Source of the DNA: Planctomycetota bacterium
GTDB taxonomy: Bacteria; Planctomycetota; UBA1135; GCA-002686595
Direction of reading: 5' to 3'
Length of the DNA stretch: 5,368 nt
Assembly: GCA_027623615.1 (NCBI GenBank)
Contig: JAQBVH010000280.1
Span: forward strand, 1 to 5,368
The notes beneath the pieces were generated by a model. That model saw only the letters and a program-made list of their open reading frames with translations. It was not told where the DNA came from and searched no databases. Below, in pieces: positions 1 through 5,368 of this stretch. Position 1 is the stretch's first letter; each line of letters starts with the position of its first letter. The position numbers and the translations under genes were made by a program.

Positions 1-949
1 ACTTGGGGTCGCCGTCGTCGTTCTTGCGGGCCCTCTTCTCGATGACTGCGACGTCGTGGTGCTGCGCAGGTGAGCCGTCCATCAGGCCGTTCGAGAAGAG
101 CAGGGCTCCGCTGAGGAAGAGCGGCGTGACGACGAGGGCGGCAGCCGCCAGTCCGCGCAGCAGGCCGTAGGGGGCGGTGCGGCCCTGATTGGCGATCGCG
201 AGCGCGAAGACGAGTGCTGGAACCGGGAGGAACCCCGCGAGCACGTAGGGGAGGAAGGCCCCAGGCCGGACCAGCGTGAACTCGGACGAGCCAGCCACCA
301 CCAGCACCAGCCCGAGCACGCCCAGCAGCGCGAGCAGGACCCAGGCGGCCACGACGATGGCATCGACCTTCGCGGCCGGGCGTCGCTCGTGGCGCCTGGC
401 GAAGCGACGAACGCTGGCGGCGATCGTGGCGACCTGCTCGACCAGCCAAAGGATGTCGTTGACGGTCGGCTGCGGACCGAGGGACTTGCGCGTACCGATG
501 ACCTGCACACGCTCCCCGTCCAGGTGGACCACCAGCGCGCCGCGCTCGAAGAGGTTGCGCACGGCGGCGCGGTTCGGTTGCCTCGTCAGGATGGCGGAGG
601 TCAGCTCCGGATCGCGCGTCTGGACGCTGAAGTCGTGGTCGAAGCGGGAGTCGTGCGAGTGGAACTTGCGGGCGGGCACGAACTCCTGCATGCGTCGGTC
701 GAGGCACCCCTTGCGCGTGACACGGAAGCGACCGGCGAGGGGGCAGGGGAGCGACAGCTCGAAGCGCTGCTGCGGCAGGAAGCGCAGCCTGAACTCCGCG
801 CCCCGGTGTCGGGCGGTCAGCACGCCCTTCTCCAGCTCGCCCCCGCAGCTCTGCGTGAGCTCCTCGACCAGCGCGCTGTCGCCCTTGCCGTCTCTTGCTC
901 TGTAGGCGCCCTCGGCGGCGGTCGTCACGGCTGTGATGGGAATGGCCAT
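1..949 (-). CDS. Unrecognised membrane protein, soluble N-terminal domain plus three TM segments (C-terminus beyond window)
   Basis: I do not recognise this gene with certainty. The frame is open from ATG at 949 to the left edge: 316 residues, C-terminus missing. Residues 1-190 are soluble, with mixed beta/alpha character. The stretch FDHDFSVQTRDPELTSAIL (103-121) followed by a helical region and VVHLDGERVQV (140-150) vaguely resembles DUF3137-type domains, which is only an impression. A basic stretch (RRFARRHERR, 181-190) precedes membrane segments at about 196-220, 231-253 and 263-289, so the N-terminal domain is probably cytoplasmic. After the third segment a hydrophilic, probably extracytoplasmic region begins (NGLMDGSPAQHHDVAVIEK, 287-305) and runs off the window. 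The start is supported by GGAG at 962-959, 9 nt upstream, lying inside the 3' end of the preceding ribbon-helix-helix gene; only 3 nt separate that stop from this ATG. This implies translational coupling and a shared transcript with the SPFH gene. That it is a real gene is well supported; its function is unknown. Confidence 0.85.
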   Translation of the reverse strand, partial: MAIPITAVTTAAEGAYRARDGKGDSALVEELTQSCGGELEKGVLTARHRGAEFRLRFLPQQRFELSLPCPLAGRFRVTRKGCLDRRMQEFVPARKFHSHDSRFDHDFSVQTRDPELTSAILTRQPNRAAVRNLFERGALVVHLDGERVQVIGTRKSLGPQPTVNDILWLVEQVATIAASVRRFARRHERRPAAKVDAIVVAAWVLLALLGVLGLVLVVAGSSEFTLVRPGAFLPYVLAGFLPVPALVFALAIANQGRTAPYGLLRGLAAAALVVTPLFLSGALLFSNGLMDGSPAQHHDVAVIEKRARKNDDGDPK

Positions 950-952
950 GGG

Positions 953-1165
953 TCACTTCTCCTCGTCGCTGCCCCTGCGGCGCTTGACGGCCTGGCGCAG
1001 CAGGAACTCGATGTGGGCGTTCAGGCTGCGGAGGTCGCTGTCGGCCCAGCCACGCAGGTCGGCCAGGAGGTCGGGCGGCAAGCGCAGGAGGAACGGCTTG
1101 CGCGCAGGCTTCCTGGGCCTGGGTGCGCTACCGCTCTCCGCTGCATCTCGCTCGGGATCCGTCAC
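953..1165 (-). CDS. Small ribbon-helix-helix (Arc/HicB-antitoxin-like) DNA-binding protein
   Basis: The 70-residue product matches the ribbon-helix-helix fold. A beta strand (FLLRLP, 25-30) is followed by helix 1 (PDLLADLRGWADSD, 31-44), a short turn and helix 2 (SLNAHIEFLLRQAVKRR, 47-63). The pattern FLLRL-P-x-L...LR-S-N-x-x-I-E-x-L-L-R is typical of small Arc-like proteins. Such proteins bind DNA as dimers through the paired strands, usually at short repeated operators. A basic, proline-rich tail of about 22 residues precedes the fold and an acidic tail (SDEEK) follows. The start is GTG at 1165; no convincing Shine-Dalgarno precedes it and no ATG exists in the frame, so the N-terminus is uncertain. 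The gene lies 53 nt after the SPFH gene and 3 nt before the membrane-protein gene. No toxin-like partner is adjacent, so an antitoxin role is not supported; local autoregulation of the cluster is an inference. From memory, small Arc-like genes often sit directly after this SPFH subclass. Confidence 0.85.
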   Translation of the reverse strand: MTDPERDAAESGSAPRPRKPARKPFLLRLPPDLLADLRGWADSDLRSLNAHIEFLLRQAVKRRRGSDEEK

Positions 1166-1218
1166 GACAGTGGTTCCGTGTTCTCGTGCTTGCGTTCCTG
1201 CTGGGCCAGGGACTGCGA
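1166..1218 (-). other. Short intergenic spacer within the leftward cluster
   Basis: These 53 nt separate the SPFH stop codon (1221-1219) from the GTG of the ribbon-helix-helix gene. I see no terminator hairpin with a T-run and no AT-rich promoter, which supports one transcript across the cluster. The purine-rich stretch contains AGGAA well upstream of the GTG, too far to be a normal ribosome binding site. Confidence 0.5.
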
Positions 1219-2118
1219 TCAGGTGTACAGGCTGCCGGTGTTGAGCACGGGCTGGGGAGCCGCGCCGCTGCAGAGCACGACGAGCAGGTTGCCGACGAGG
1301 GTGACCCGACGCTCGTCGTCGAGCTCGACCACCCCCCGCTCGCCAAGCTGCTGCAGCGCGTCTTCGACCATGCCGACGGCGCCTTCCACGATCTTCTTGC
1401 GCGCGGCAATGATCGCGTCGGCCTGCTGGCGCTGCAGCATGGCGGAGGCGATCTCGGGCGCGTAGGCCAGGTGGCTGATGCGCGCCTCGACGACCCCGAT
1501 GCCGGCCCGGTTCAGGCGCTGCTGCAGCTCGGTCTCGAGCTCGATCGACACCTGCTCGGTGTCGGTGCGGAGCGACGAGACGCTCGCGTCACCGTCGCTT
1601 GCACCATCGTCGTACGGGTGGCTCTTGGCGAGCTGGCGCACGGCCGTCTCGATCTGAATGTCGACGTACTGGAAGTAGTCCTCCACGTCGAACTGCGCCT
1701 GGGCCGTGTCCTCGACCTGCCAGACGAGCACCGCGCCGATCTCGATCGGGTTGCCGGCCAGGTCGTTCACCTTGACGCGCTCGCTCGAGAGGTTGTGCGC
1801 CTTGAGCGAGATCTTGTGCTTGAGGGTGAACGGGTTCGTCCAGAAGAAGCCCTGCTCACGCACGCTGCCGCGGTACTTGCCGAACAACACGAGCACGCGC
1901 GACATGTTCGGGTTCACGATGAAGTAGCCGAACAGGGAGACGAACGAGAGGATCGCCGCCACGACCAGGCCGGTGATGTACCAGGGGTTGGGCATCTCGA
2001 TAGGGGCGAGCGCGCCGATCGGGATGTAGACGGCCCAGAAGGCCAGCATGCCGAACAGGATCAGCCAGCCCGACAGGGCGGAGAAGCTCGTCTCTTTGGA
2101 CGGGGTGCGAACGGTCAT
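1219..2118 (-). CDS. SPFH/band-7 domain membrane protein (stomatin/prohibitin superfamily)
   Basis: This is a complete 299-residue protein. Proteins with SPFH domains oligomerise at the inner membrane, often as scaffolds of functional membrane microdomains or as chaperones and regulators of membrane proteases and stress responses. Two hydrophobic segments at about 15-37 and 46-67 form an N-terminal hairpin. The SPFH domain then runs from about 68 to 250, with hallmark stretches NPNMSRVLVLFGKYRGSVR (69-87), GFFWTNPF (90-97), VNDLAGNPIEIGAVLVWQV (117-135) and HLAYAPEIASAMLQRQQA (216-233). The helix AIIAARKKIVEGAVGMVE (235-252) continues it, and the C-terminal tail VLCSGAAPQPVLNTGSLY (281-298) matches the ending I recall for this subclass, so the protein looks full length. 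ATG at 2118 was chosen because it has GGAG 10 nt upstream and gives the usual length. An in-frame ATG at 2193 would add 25 polar residues and place the start inside the promoter region. The gene heads the leftward cluster with the ribbon-helix-helix and membrane-protein genes. The family call is firm; the particular client or partner is unknown. Confidence 0.95.
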   Translation of the reverse strand: MTVRTPSKETSFSALSGWLILFGMLAFWAVYIPIGALAPIEMPNPWYITGLVVAAILSFVSLFGYFIVNPNMSRVLVLFGKYRGSVREQGFFWTNPFTLKHKISLKAHNLSSERVKVNDLAGNPIEIGAVLVWQVEDTAQAQFDVEDYFQYVDIQIETAVRQLAKSHPYDDGASDGDASVSSLRTDTEQVSIELETELQQRLNRAGIGVVEARISHLAYAPEIASAMLQRQQADAIIAARKKIVEGAVGMVEDALQQLGERGVVELDDERRVTLVGNLLVVLCSGAAPQPVLNTGSLYT

Positions 2119-2133
2119 TGGAGTTAGTCTCCA
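2119..2133 (-). promoter_or_regulatory. Shine-Dalgarno of the SPFH gene inside a small inverted repeat
   Basis: Read on the minus strand this is TGGAG-ACTAA-CTCCA, immediately followed by the ATG at 2118. The two 5-nt arms are perfectly complementary with a 5-nt loop. The upstream arm contains GGAG (2132-2129), the only ribosome binding site candidate. If the hairpin formed in the mRNA, it would pair the binding site and limit initiation. The inverted repeat is seen directly; a regulatory effect is inference, and a 5-bp stem may be chance. Confidence 0.45.
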
Positions 2134-2145
2134 GGTAGGCGGTGG

Positions 2146-2170
2146 TATCGATGTGATATCGCTATGATAT
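2146..2170. promoter_or_regulatory. Tandem 11-bp repeat with embedded inverted half-sites; candidate operator
   Basis: TATCGATGTGA (2146-2156) is followed without a gap by TATCGCTATGA (2157-2167), identical at 9 of 11 positions, then by TAT (2168-2170) as the beginning of a third unit. The period is close to one helical turn. The same bases also form inverted half-sites with a 5-nt spacer: TATC...GATA (2146-2158) and ATATC...GATAT (2156-2170). The stretch is an AT-rich island in otherwise GC-rich DNA, 28-52 nt upstream of the SPFH start. It overlaps TATAAT-like hexamers on both strands. A repeated short site at a promoter is the type of target that ribbon-helix-helix proteins use, and one is encoded in the adjoining cluster; that link is inferred. 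Confidence 0.5.
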
Positions 2171-2193
2171 GCGCGGCTCGCGCCCGCCTTCAC
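2164..2193 (-). promoter_or_regulatory. Possible sigma70-type promoter of the SPFH cluster
   Basis: On the minus strand TATCAT (2169-2164) matches the -10 consensus at five of six positions. A weak -35 candidate, GTGAAG (2193-2188), lies 18 nt upstream and matches at about three positions. Transcription would start near 2157, giving a leader of about 40 nt before the ATG at 2118. On the plus strand the same island offers TATGAT (2163-2168), also five of six, as a possible -10 for the rightward gene, but I see no good -35 for it. Planctomycete promoters are poorly defined, so this is tentative. Confidence 0.3.
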
Positions 2194-2226
2194 TCTTTTG
2201 GGCCGGAATCACCGAAGGCCTTACCT

Positions 2227-2247
2227 GGGAGGACTTTAGGGCCAGTG
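2227..2247 (+). promoter_or_regulatory. Strong Shine-Dalgarno followed by an alternative GTG start for the rightward gene
   Basis: GGGAGGA (2227-2233) is the best ribosome binding site match upstream of the rightward gene. GTG at 2245-2247 lies 11 nt after it and is in frame with the ATG at 2311, with no stop between. Use of this start would add 22 polar residues before the signal peptide. I prefer the ATG because it places the signal peptide at the N-terminus, although the ATG itself has no visible Shine-Dalgarno. Confidence 0.3.
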
Positions 2248-2267
2248 GAAGACCCGCCCCCTTCCAC
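2245..2267 (+). repeat. 7-bp inverted repeat in the leader of the rightward gene
   Basis: GTGGAAG (2245-2251) and CTTCCAC (2261-2267) are perfectly complementary, separated by a 9-nt C-rich loop. No T-run follows, so it does not look like an intrinsic terminator. It starts exactly at the alternative GTG codon and lies 43 nt before the preferred ATG, so it could affect leader structure or be chance. The remainder of the region 2171-2310 holds only the palindrome AAGGCCTT (2215-2222) as recognisable structure. Confidence 0.35.
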
Positions 2268-2310
2268 CTTGGACAGATCCCGAGGCCCAGGTCACCCTCA
2301 GACCTTGCGC

Positions 2311-5300
2311 ATGGCCAGCACCACTCGACTCCGGCGATCCTTGCTGTGGATCGTCCTCCTCGGCCTCCCGACGGGCGCCGCTGCGCAGGTCGCGCAGGGC
2401 GAACGCCCCTGGTGGTCGTTCGCCCCGCTCCAGTCGGCGCAGCCCCCCGAGGTCGCCCGGGCCGGCTGGTGCGCGAACCCGATCGATCGCTTCGTGCTCG
2501 CGGAGCTCGAGGAGCGCGGTCTGCGGCCCAGCGAGAGCGCGGAGCGGGCCACGCTCGTGCGCCGGCTCTTCTTCGACGTGATCGGGTTGCCGCCCACGCC
2601 GGACGAGGTCCGGGCCTTCGTGGACGACGACTCCGAGGACGCCTACGGTCGCCTGGTCGACCGGCTCCTCGCGAGCCCGCACTTCGGCGAGCGCTGGGCG
2701 CGGCACTGGCTCGACGCGGCTCGCTTCGCCGAGAGCCACGGCTTCGAGCAGGACTACGATCGTCCGCACGCCTACCACTACCGCGATTTCGTCACCCGCG
2801 CGTTCAATGCCGACCTGCCCTACGACCAGTTCGTGCGCTGGCAGCTCGCCGGCGACGAGCTCGCCCCGGACGACCCCGAGGCGCTCATGGCCACGGGTTT
2901 CCTGGCCGCGGGCGCCTTCCCGACCCAGCTCACCGAGAACGAGTTCGAGCGCGCGCGCTACGACGAACTCGACGACATGGTGGGGACGATGGGGACGGCG
3001 ATGCTGGGACTGACGATCAGCTGCGCGCGCTGTCACGATCACAAGTACGACCCCATCTCGGCCGACGACTACTACCGCCTCGTCTCGACCTTCACGACGA
3101 CGATCCGGAGCAACGTCGACGTCGAGCTCGACCCGGAGCGGACGCGGCTGGCCCGTGAACGGTGGACGACCGAGCACCTGCCGCTGACCCGCGCCCTGGA
3201 GGACTTCGAGCGCGAGGTGCTCCCGGGGCGGCTGCAGCGCTGGCTCGCGCAGCTTCCCAGGACGGAACGCGGCGCGCGGCCGGCGTGGACTCCGATCGCG
3301 CTGGACACCCTGCGCTCGGAGGGGGGCGCCACGTTCGAGGACCTCGGCGACGGCTCGGTCCTGGCGACGGGGACGAGCCCGGCCAACGACCGCTGGACGC
3401 TCCAGGTCCGGCTGGAGGCCGAGACGATCAGCGCGTTCCGCCTCGAGGCGCTCGCGCACGACTCGCTGGTGCGGGGCGGGCCCGGGCGCGCGACCAACGG
3501 CAACTTCGCGCTCAGCGTGTTCGAGGTTCGCGCGCGAGGGGCGGACGGGGGGTCGAGGCCGCTCACCATCGCTCGGGCGCGCTCGACCTTCGATCAGGTG
3601 TCCCTGCCCGTGAGCGCCGCGGTCGACGACGACGCGCTCAGCGCCTGGGCCGTCGACCCCCAGTTCGGCCGCGACCACGCGGCGCTGCTCGTTCTCGCGG
3701 AGCCGCTGCGCGGACCCTGCGACCTCGAGTTCGAGCTGCAGTTCAACAACAACGTCCACCACAGCATCGGGCGCCCGCGGCTGAGCTACAGCGACCAACC
3801 GGACCCGCGCCTGACCAGCGCGAGCGAGCTCGGGACCTGGTTGTCCCTGGGGCCCTTCGTGGCGGAGGACGGCAAGGCCGCCTTCGACAAGGCCTTCCCG
3901 CCCGAGGCGGAGCTCGACCTGTCCGGTCGCCATGGGGACCTGACGTGGCGAGAGCGGCCCGAGTTCATGGACGGCGTCGCCCACGAGCTCGAGGGCGAGC
4001 TCGCAGCGACCTACCTGCACCGCTCCATCGACGCGCCCTCCGCGCGCCAGCTGCGCTTCGCGGTTGGAAGCGACGACGCGATCAAGGTCTGGTTGAACGG
4101 CGAGCTGATCCACGAGAACTGGGTCCTGCGCGGGGTCCGGGTCGGACAGGACGAGGTGACGTGCAGCCTGCGCGCCGGGCGCAACGACCTGCTGCTCAAG
4201 GTCGTGAACCAGGCCGGCGGCTACGGCTTCGCGTTCGGCGACGTGCGCGAGACGTCTGCGAGCGGTCTGCCGATCGAGATCGCGGAGCTCCTGGGAGCGC
4301 CGGAGCAGCTCGCGCCGGCCCAGGAGCAGATCCTGGTCGACTGGTTCGCGGGCCAGGACGCCGAGTGGCGCGCGCTCGACGAGCGCGTCGCCGCGCACCT
4401 CGCGCTCGAGCCCGCTCCGCGGACGATCAAGGTCCTGGTCGCCTCGGAGAACGTGAAGCCGATCCCGCACCACGCGGACGGTCGCGGCTTCCCGCACTTC
4501 TACACAGCGACGCACTTCCTCGACCGGGGTGACCCCAGCCGGAAGGGGGAGGTGGCGACGCAGGGCTTCCTGCAGGCGCTCATGTCCGAGCCGCGCGCCG
4601 AGGCGATCTGGCAGGTCGCCGCTCCGGACGGCGCGAGCACGTCCTTCCGCCGCGCCTCGCTGGCGAACTGGATCGTGGACACCGAGCGCGGCGCCGGCCA
4701 GCTCCTCGCGCGGGTGATCGTCAATCGACTCTGGCAGCACCTGCACGGCCGCGGAATCGTGGCGACCCCCAACGACTTCGGCGTCCAGGGCACGCCCCCG
4801 ACGCACCCCGAGCTGCTCGACTGGCTCGCGCAGCGCCTGGTCGACGAGGGCTGGCGGCTCAAGCCGGTGTTGAAGCTCATCCTCGAGAGCTCGACCTACC
4901 GCCAGCGAGCGAGCAGCGACCTCGCAGGGAGCGATCCGGAGAACCTGTGGCTGGCGCGACGGCAGGTCCGACGGCTGGAGGCCGAGATCATCCGCGACGC
5001 CATGCTGTCCGTGGCGGGGCTCCTCGACCCGACCCTCTTCGGTCCGGGGACGCTGGACACCTCGATGAAGCGCCGCAGCCTGTACTTCTTCCAGAAGCGC
5101 AGTCAGCTGGTCAGCCCGCTGCAGCTGTTCGACGCGCCGCAGCTGCTGGTGAGCATCGGCGAGCGGCCGAGCACGACGATCGCGCCCCAGGCCCTGCTGC
5201 TGATGAACAGCCCGCTGGCGCGCGAGGCGGCGCGCGGCTTCGCCCGGCGGGTGTCGCAGCAGCCAACCGAGGACGCCGTGGAGCGGGCCTACTGGCTGGC

Positions 5301-5368
5301 CTTCGGGCGGGCGCCCTCCCCGGACGAGGCCGGCGCCGCCCAGGTGTTCCTCGACGGACAGACCCGGT
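2311..5368 (+). CDS. Exported DUF1549/DUF1553 (PSCyt2/PSD1) planctomycete-type protein with CxxCH motif (C-terminus beyond window)
   Basis: The 1019 codons are open to the right edge. A signal peptide (basic RLRR, then hydrophobic LLWIVLLGLP, ending GAAAQ near residue 26) indicates export. DUF1549 spans about 55-265: NPIDRFVLAELEERGL, DVIGLPPTPDEV, FGERWARHWLDAARFAES, and CARCHDHKYDPIS (238-250), whose C238-x-x-C241-H242 could bind haem c. Residues about 325-500 look like a discoidin-like insert (GGPGRATNGNF, 389-399). About 545-645 is a PA14/carbohydrate-binding-like sandwich (GSDDAIKVWLNG, 586-597). The linker LDRGDPSRKGE (737-747) leads into DUF1553 from about 779: ARVIVNRLWQHLHGRGIV (800-817), FGVQGTPPTHPELLDWLA, ERPSTTIAPQALLLMNSP. 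LAFGRAPSPDEA near the edge normally lies close to the family C-terminus, so I expect only a few dozen residues to be missing. No N-terminal PSCyt1 cytochrome domain is present. Known relatives are commonly followed by a DUF1501 gene, which would lie outside the window. The family call is firm; the activity is unknown. Confidence 0.95.
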   Translation, partial: MASTTRLRRSLLWIVLLGLPTGAAAQVAQGERPWWSFAPLQSAQPPEVARAGWCANPIDRFVLAELEERGLRPSESAERATLVRRLFFDVIGLPPTPDEVRAFVDDDSEDAYGRLVDRLLASPHFGERWARHWLDAARFAESHGFEQDYDRPHAYHYRDFVTRAFNADLPYDQFVRWQLAGDELAPDDPEALMATGFLAAGAFPTQLTENEFERARYDELDDMVGTMGTAMLGLTISCARCHDHKYDPISADDYYRLVSTFTTTIRSNVDVELDPERTRLARERWTTEHLPLTRALEDFEREVLPGRLQRWLAQLPRTERGARPAWTPIALDTLRSEGGATFEDLGDGSVLATGTSPANDRWTLQVRLEAETISAFRLEALAHDSLVRGGPGRATNGNFALSVFEVRARGADGGSRPLTIARARSTFDQVSLPVSAAVDDDALSAWAVDPQFGRDHAALLVLAEPLRGPCDLEFELQFNNNVHHSIGRPRLSYSDQPDPRLTSASELGTWLSLGPFVAEDGKAAFDKAFPPEAELDLSGRHGDLTWRERPEFMDGVAHELEGELAATYLHRSIDAPSARQLRFAVGSDDAIKVWLNGELIHENWVLRGVRVGQDEVTCSLRAGRNDLLLKVVNQAGGYGFAFGDVRETSASGLPIEIAELLGAPEQLAPAQEQILVDWFAGQDAEWRALDERVAAHLALEPAPRTIKVLVASENVKPIPHHADGRGFPHFYTATHFLDRGDPSRKGEVATQGFLQALMSEPRAEAIWQVAAPDGASTSFRRASLANWIVDTERGAGQLLARVIVNRLWQHLHGRGIVATPNDFGVQGTPPTHPELLDWLAQRLVDEGWRLKPVLKLILESSTYRQRASSDLAGSDPENLWLARRQVRRLEAEIIRDAMLSVAGLLDPTLFGPGTLDTSMKRRSLYFFQKRSQLVSPLQLFDAPQLLVSIGERPSTTIAPQALLLMNSPLAREAARGFARRVSQQPTEDAVERAYWLAFGRAPSPDEAGAAQVFLDGQTR

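Noticed and set aside
82..510. 142-codon minus-strand frame overlapping the membrane-protein gene
   Set aside because: It is serine/arginine-rich low-complexity sequence out of frame with the gene that shows hydrophobic membrane segments.
953..1165. Toxin-antitoxin system
   Set aside because: No toxin-like gene adjoins the RHH gene; its neighbours are an SPFH protein and a three-TM protein.
389..2127. Long plus-strand open frames (389-1465 and 1123-2127) over the leftward cluster
   Set aside because: They lie antisense to the SPFH, RHH and membrane-protein genes, which have real domain signatures, and their own products show no recognisable fold.
2119..2193. Extended SPFH start at ATG 2193
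   Set aside because: It would add 25 polar residues before the first membrane segment, run through the AT-rich promoter-like island, and lacks the GGAG seen before ATG 2118.
2245..2267. Intrinsic terminator
   Set aside because: The stem is followed by ACCTTGG rather than a T-run, and it lies in the leader of a divergent gene where no upstream transcript needs to end.
3162..4532. 456-codon plus-strand open frame inside the DUF1549/DUF1553 gene
   Set aside because: It is a different frame of the same strand, dominated by R, A, G and P, and overlaps a well-supported gene.
2236..4806. 856-codon open frame on the minus strand opposite the DUF1549/DUF1553 gene
   Set aside because: Its translation is rich in R, A, E and V without recognisable domains, as expected for a shadow of a high-GC gene. 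The plus-strand frame has clear family motifs throughout.

Overview
The window is very GC-rich, with strong G/C bias at third codon positions, and looks like a bacterium of the Planctomycetota or a close PVC relative. The main evidence is the large rightward gene, a DUF1549/DUF1553 (PSCyt2/PSD1) protein of the kind massively expanded in planctomycetes and relatives. No species can be named from the sequence alone.

Layout: two transcription units diverge from an intergenic region at about 2119-2310. Leftward (minus strand) is a compact three-gene cluster. It begins with a complete 299-residue SPFH/band-7 membrane protein (2118-1219). A 70-residue ribbon-helix-helix (Arc-like) DNA-binding protein (1165-953) follows. 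Last comes an unrecognised membrane protein (949 to beyond the left edge), with a soluble N-terminal domain of about 190 residues and three membrane segments. The last two genes are 3 nt apart and look translationally coupled. Rightward (plus strand) is one long gene starting at 2311 and running off the right edge (1019 codons visible). It encodes an exported protein with a signal peptide, a DUF1549 domain containing a CxxCH motif, two beta-sandwich-like inserts and most of a DUF1553 domain.

The divergent intergenic region is the most AT-rich spot seen. It holds a near-perfect tandem 11-bp repeat overlapping TATAAT-like hexamers on both strands, a small inverted repeat that encloses the Shine-Dalgarno of the SPFH gene, and a 7-bp inverted repeat in the leader of the rightward gene.

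Functionally, the leftward cluster suggests an SPFH scaffold in the membrane, a membrane partner and a small regulator that may control the cluster by binding the tandem repeat; this is inference. The rightward gene belongs to a family usually paired with DUF1501 sulfatase-like proteins and tied by genomic context to surface or polysaccharide metabolism, but its biochemistry is unproven. The long open frames antisense to these genes are GC-driven shadows. No RNA gene, insertion sequence, CRISPR array or convincing terminator was seen.
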